From assembly GCF_030246925.1 (NCBI RefSeq), contig NZ_CP126740.1, positions 1,364,001 through 1,428,000 on the forward strand: a DNA stretch of 64,000 nt. The letters run 5' to 3'. The first letter of the stretch is position 1; each line of letters opens with the position of its first letter. The translations under genes and the position numbers were made by a program. The notes beneath the pieces are model-generated. The model had not been told where the DNA came from and did no database searches. It saw only the letters and a list, made by a program, of their open reading frames with translations. Source of the DNA: Microbacterium sp. zg-Y625 (GTDB taxonomy: Bacteria; Actinomycetota; Actinomycetes; Actinomycetales; Microbacteriaceae). Below, piece after piece: positions 60,657 through 64,000 of this stretch.

Positions 60657-62636
60657 TCAGCTGCGGTCGTCGCGCCCCGGTGTCGCGTGGTCGTGGGCGT
60701 CGACGGATTCCGCCGTCCAGTCGCCGTCACCGTCGGCCGACGGACGCGCCACCGGGATGCGGGTTCCGAGCACCTGCGACACCACGTCCTGGGCGATCTT
60801 GGCCGCGGTGAGCCCGGCGTCGGCGAGGATCTGCTCACGGCTGGCGTGGTCGATGAACTCGTCGGGAAGGCCGAGCTCGTCGACGGCCGTGTCGACGCCG
60901 GCTTCGCGCAGCACCTGCCGCACCCGCGTGCCGATGCCGCCGACACGGATGCCGTCCTCGATCGTGATGACGAGGCGATGGGATGCCGCGAGCTCGACGA
61001 TCGACGGCTGCACCGGAATCACCCAGCGCGGGTCGACCACGGTCGCACCGATCCCCTGCGCCCGCAGCCGCTCGGCGACGTCCATCGCCAGGTGCGCCAT
61101 CGGGCCGATGCCGACCAGCAGCACGTCCTGCGCTCCGCTGCGGGCCAGCACGTCGACGCCGTCGGCCAGGCGCTCGAGCGCCGGGAGATCGGCGCCCACG
61201 GCACCCTTCGGGAAGCGCACCACGGTGGGGGCGTCTTCGACGCCGATCGCCTCGCGGAACTCCTCGCGCAGCCGTTCCGCGTCGCGGGGCACGGCGATGC
61301 GGATGTGCGGGACGAGCTGCAGCATCGCGAGGTCCCAGACGCCGTGGTGGCTCGGTCCGTCGGGCCCGGTCACCCCGGCGCGGTCCAGCACGAACGTCAC
61401 GCCCGCCTTGTGAAGGGCGACGTCCATGAGCACCTGATCGAACGCGCGATTCATGAACGTCGCGTACAGCGCCACGACGGGGTGAAGTCCCCCGTAGGCG
61501 AGGCCGGCGGCGGATGCCACGGCGTGCTGCTCGGCGATGCCGACGTCGTACACGCGGTCGGGGAACTGCTGCGCGAACGGAAGCAGACCGGTGGGGCGCA
61601 GCATCGCGGCGGTCATCGCAATGATGTCGTCGCGCTGCTCGCCGGCGCGCACCAGCTCCTCCGAGAAGACGTCGGTCCAGGCACCGGAGCCGGCGCCCCC
61701 GATCGCCTCGCCGGTGATGGGGTCGATGCGGCCGACGGCGTGGAACTGGTCCGCCTCGTCGCTGCGGGCGGGAGCGTAGCCGCGGCCCTTCTCGGTGATG
61801 GCGTGCACGATGACGGGAGCACCGTAGGACTTCGCCAGCTCCAGCGTCTCGAGCAGGGAGGGCATGTCGTGGCCGTCCACCGGACCGAGGTACTTGATGT
61901 CGAGGTTGGAATAGAGCGCGACGTTGTTGACGAACCGCGACAGGAACCCGTGGGTGCCGCCACGGACACCGCGGTACACCGCGCGCGCGGCGGGGCCGAG
62001 ACGGCGCGAGAGGCTGGCAGATCCGCGGTGCAGCGAACGGTACGTCTCGGCCGTGCGCACACGGTTGAGGTAGCGCGCCATGCCGCCGATCGTGGGGGCG
62101 TAGGAGCGGCCGTTGTCGTTGATGACGATGACGAGATTGCGGTCGTTGTCGTCGGTGATGTTGTTGAGCGCCTCCCACGTCATGCCGCCCGTCAGAGCGC
62201 CGTCGCCCACCACGGCCACGACGTGCCGGTCGGTGCGGCCGGTGCGCGTCAGGGCGCGGGACACGCCGTCCGCCCAGCTGAGCGAGCTCGACGCGTGCGA
62301 GGACTCCACGACATCGTGCGGGCTCTCGCTGCGCTGCGGGTAGCCGGCGAGCCCGCCGCGTGAGCGCAGCAGCGAGAAGTCCTTGCGGCCCGTGAGCAGC
62401 TTGTGCACGTACGACTGGTGGCCGGTGTCGAAGATGATGGGGTCGTCCGGGGAACGGAAGACCTTGTGGATCGCGATCGTGAGTTCCACGACGCCGAGGT
62501 TCGGGCCCAGGTGGCCCCCGGTGCGGGAGACGTTCTCGATGAGGAACTCGCGGACCTCGCCGGCCAGCAGCTCGAGTTCCGCCGTCGTGAGGCGGTCCAG
62601 ATCGCGCGGGCCGTTCACCGAATCAAGCAGCGACAT
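60657..62636 (-). CDS. dxs: 1-deoxy-D-xylulose-5-phosphate synthase
   Basis: Condenses pyruvate and glyceraldehyde 3-phosphate with thiamine diphosphate, the first step of the MEP isoprenoid pathway. The 659-residue protein has HLGPNLGVVELTIAIHKVF near 41-59, DTGHQSYVHKLLTGR near 70-84, the thiamine motif GDGALTGGMTWEALNNI near 144-160, the catalytic glutamate in YDVGIAEQHAVASAAGLA near 361-378 and the transketolase C-domain. AGAGGACAC precedes the ATG, and TAGAGT (62669-62674) is a likely -10 box. The tail of about 35 residues is acidic and low complexity. Confidence 0.97.
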   Translation of the reverse strand: MSLLDSVNGPRDLDRLTTAELELLAGEVREFLIENVSRTGGHLGPNLGVVELTIAIHKVFRSPDDPIIFDTGHQSYVHKLLTGRKDFSLLRSRGGLAGYPQRSESPHDVVESSHASSSLSWADGVSRALTRTGRTDRHVVAVVGDGALTGGMTWEALNNITDDNDRNLVIVINDNGRSYAPTIGGMARYLNRVRTAETYRSLHRGSASLSRRLGPAARAVYRGVRGGTHGFLSRFVNNVALYSNLDIKYLGPVDGHDMPSLLETLELAKSYGAPVIVHAITEKGRGYAPARSDEADQFHAVGRIDPITGEAIGGAGSGAWTDVFSEELVRAGEQRDDIIAMTAAMLRPTGLLPFAQQFPDRVYDVGIAEQHAVASAAGLAYGGLHPVVALYATFMNRAFDQVLMDVALHKAGVTFVLDRAGVTGPDGPSHHGVWDLAMLQLVPHIRIAVPRDAERLREEFREAIGVEDAPTVVRFPKGAVGADLPALERLADGVDVLARSGAQDVLLVGIGPMAHLAMDVAERLRAQGIGATVVDPRWVIPVQPSIVELAASHRLVITIEDGIRVGGIGTRVRQVLREAGVDTAVDELGLPDEFIDHASREQILADAGLTAAKIAQDVVSQVLGTRIPVARPSADGDGDWTAESVDAHDHATPGRDDRS

Positions 62637-62668
62637 GTGTCCTCTTCCTGTGATCGGGACGGGAGCCC

Positions 62669-62674
62669 ACTCTA
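62669..62674 (-). promoter_or_regulatory. -10 box of dxs
   Basis: TAGAGT on the minus strand. Start near 62662 and a leader of about 26 bases. Confidence 0.5.
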
Positions 62675-62699
62675 CTCGCGCCGTCCGACAGCGGGATGG

Positions 62700-62735
62700 G
62701 AGCAGGCCCGGAGCCCTACGGCTCCGGGCCTGCTC
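62700..62735 (-). terminator. Terminator after aconitase
   Basis: GAGCAGGCCCGGAGCC and GGCTCCGGGCCTGCTC form a perfect 16-bp stem with a 4-base loop, 20 bases past the stop of the aconitase gene. No T-run. Confidence 0.88.
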
Positions 62736-62755
62736 GCCGGATGTTCGCGCCTGCG

Positions 62756-64000
<1,245 letters not shown>

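Noticed and set aside
59355-62363. A 1002-codon open frame opposite pepN and dxs
   Set aside because: It spans the gap between two well-supported genes on the other strand and resembles no protein; it is a GC-skew shadow.

Overview
This window comes from a high-GC actinobacterium. Gene order, codon use and protein sequences point to Microbacteriaceae, most probably Microbacterium (inference; no 16S gene is present). The DNA is almost wholly chromosomal core. I see no prophage, integrative element, insertion sequence or CRISPR array. Names are from reading the translations, with no database search.

Layout. 1-18.0 kb is one long minus-strand run of the classic actinobacterial order: rpsD, a small membrane protein, alaS, ruvX, mltG, aroE, aroC, aroK, aroB, a GNAT acetyltransferase, aroQ, efp, nusB, an SNF2 helicase, a beta-lactamase-fold/Rieske protein, then pyrR and the start of pyrB. 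It links translation, cell-wall processing, the shikimate pathway and pyrimidine synthesis. 18.0-21.7 kb holds rarA, a small membrane protein and a DUF349 protein. 21.7-32.6 kb is a second minus-strand block: yebC, ruvC, an inserted DUF222-HNH gene, ruvA, ruvB, yajC, secD, secF and the bifunctional ppGpp enzyme. 32.7-36.3 kb is a plus-strand vitamin B6 locus: a PLP decarboxylase-like protein, a MocR regulator and pyridoxal kinase. 36.4-39.7 kb carries a lipoprotein, a HIT-family Ap4A phosphorylase and thrS. 39.7-49.5 kb is mixed: a permease, an ACT protein, a nitrilase-like protein, four tRNA genes (Gly, Cys, Val, Val), a two-component system, a small multidrug export protein, a MazF-like protein with a coupled lipoprotein, and amt. 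49.5-64 kb holds zapE, an alpha/beta hydrolase, DUF3000 plus RNase D, the fadA-fadB pair, pepN, dxs and the 3' part of aconitase.

Regulation. Many genes lack a Shine-Dalgarno sequence and instead have a TANNNT -10 box six or seven bases before the start codon, the signature of leaderless mRNA. Against that background several control elements stand out. A PyrR-binding hairpin precedes pyrR. A leaderless 22-codon, threonine-rich leader ORF precedes thrS. A GlnR-type box lies upstream of amt. A 7-codon leaderless ORF is stop-start coupled to a membrane-protein gene. One divergent promoter pair has overlapping -10 boxes.

The least explained DNA is two intergenic stretches with structured repeats (7.54-7.62 kb and 57.75-58.05 kb), a divergent nitrilase-like protein, and the DUF222-HNH gene that splits ruvC from ruvAB.
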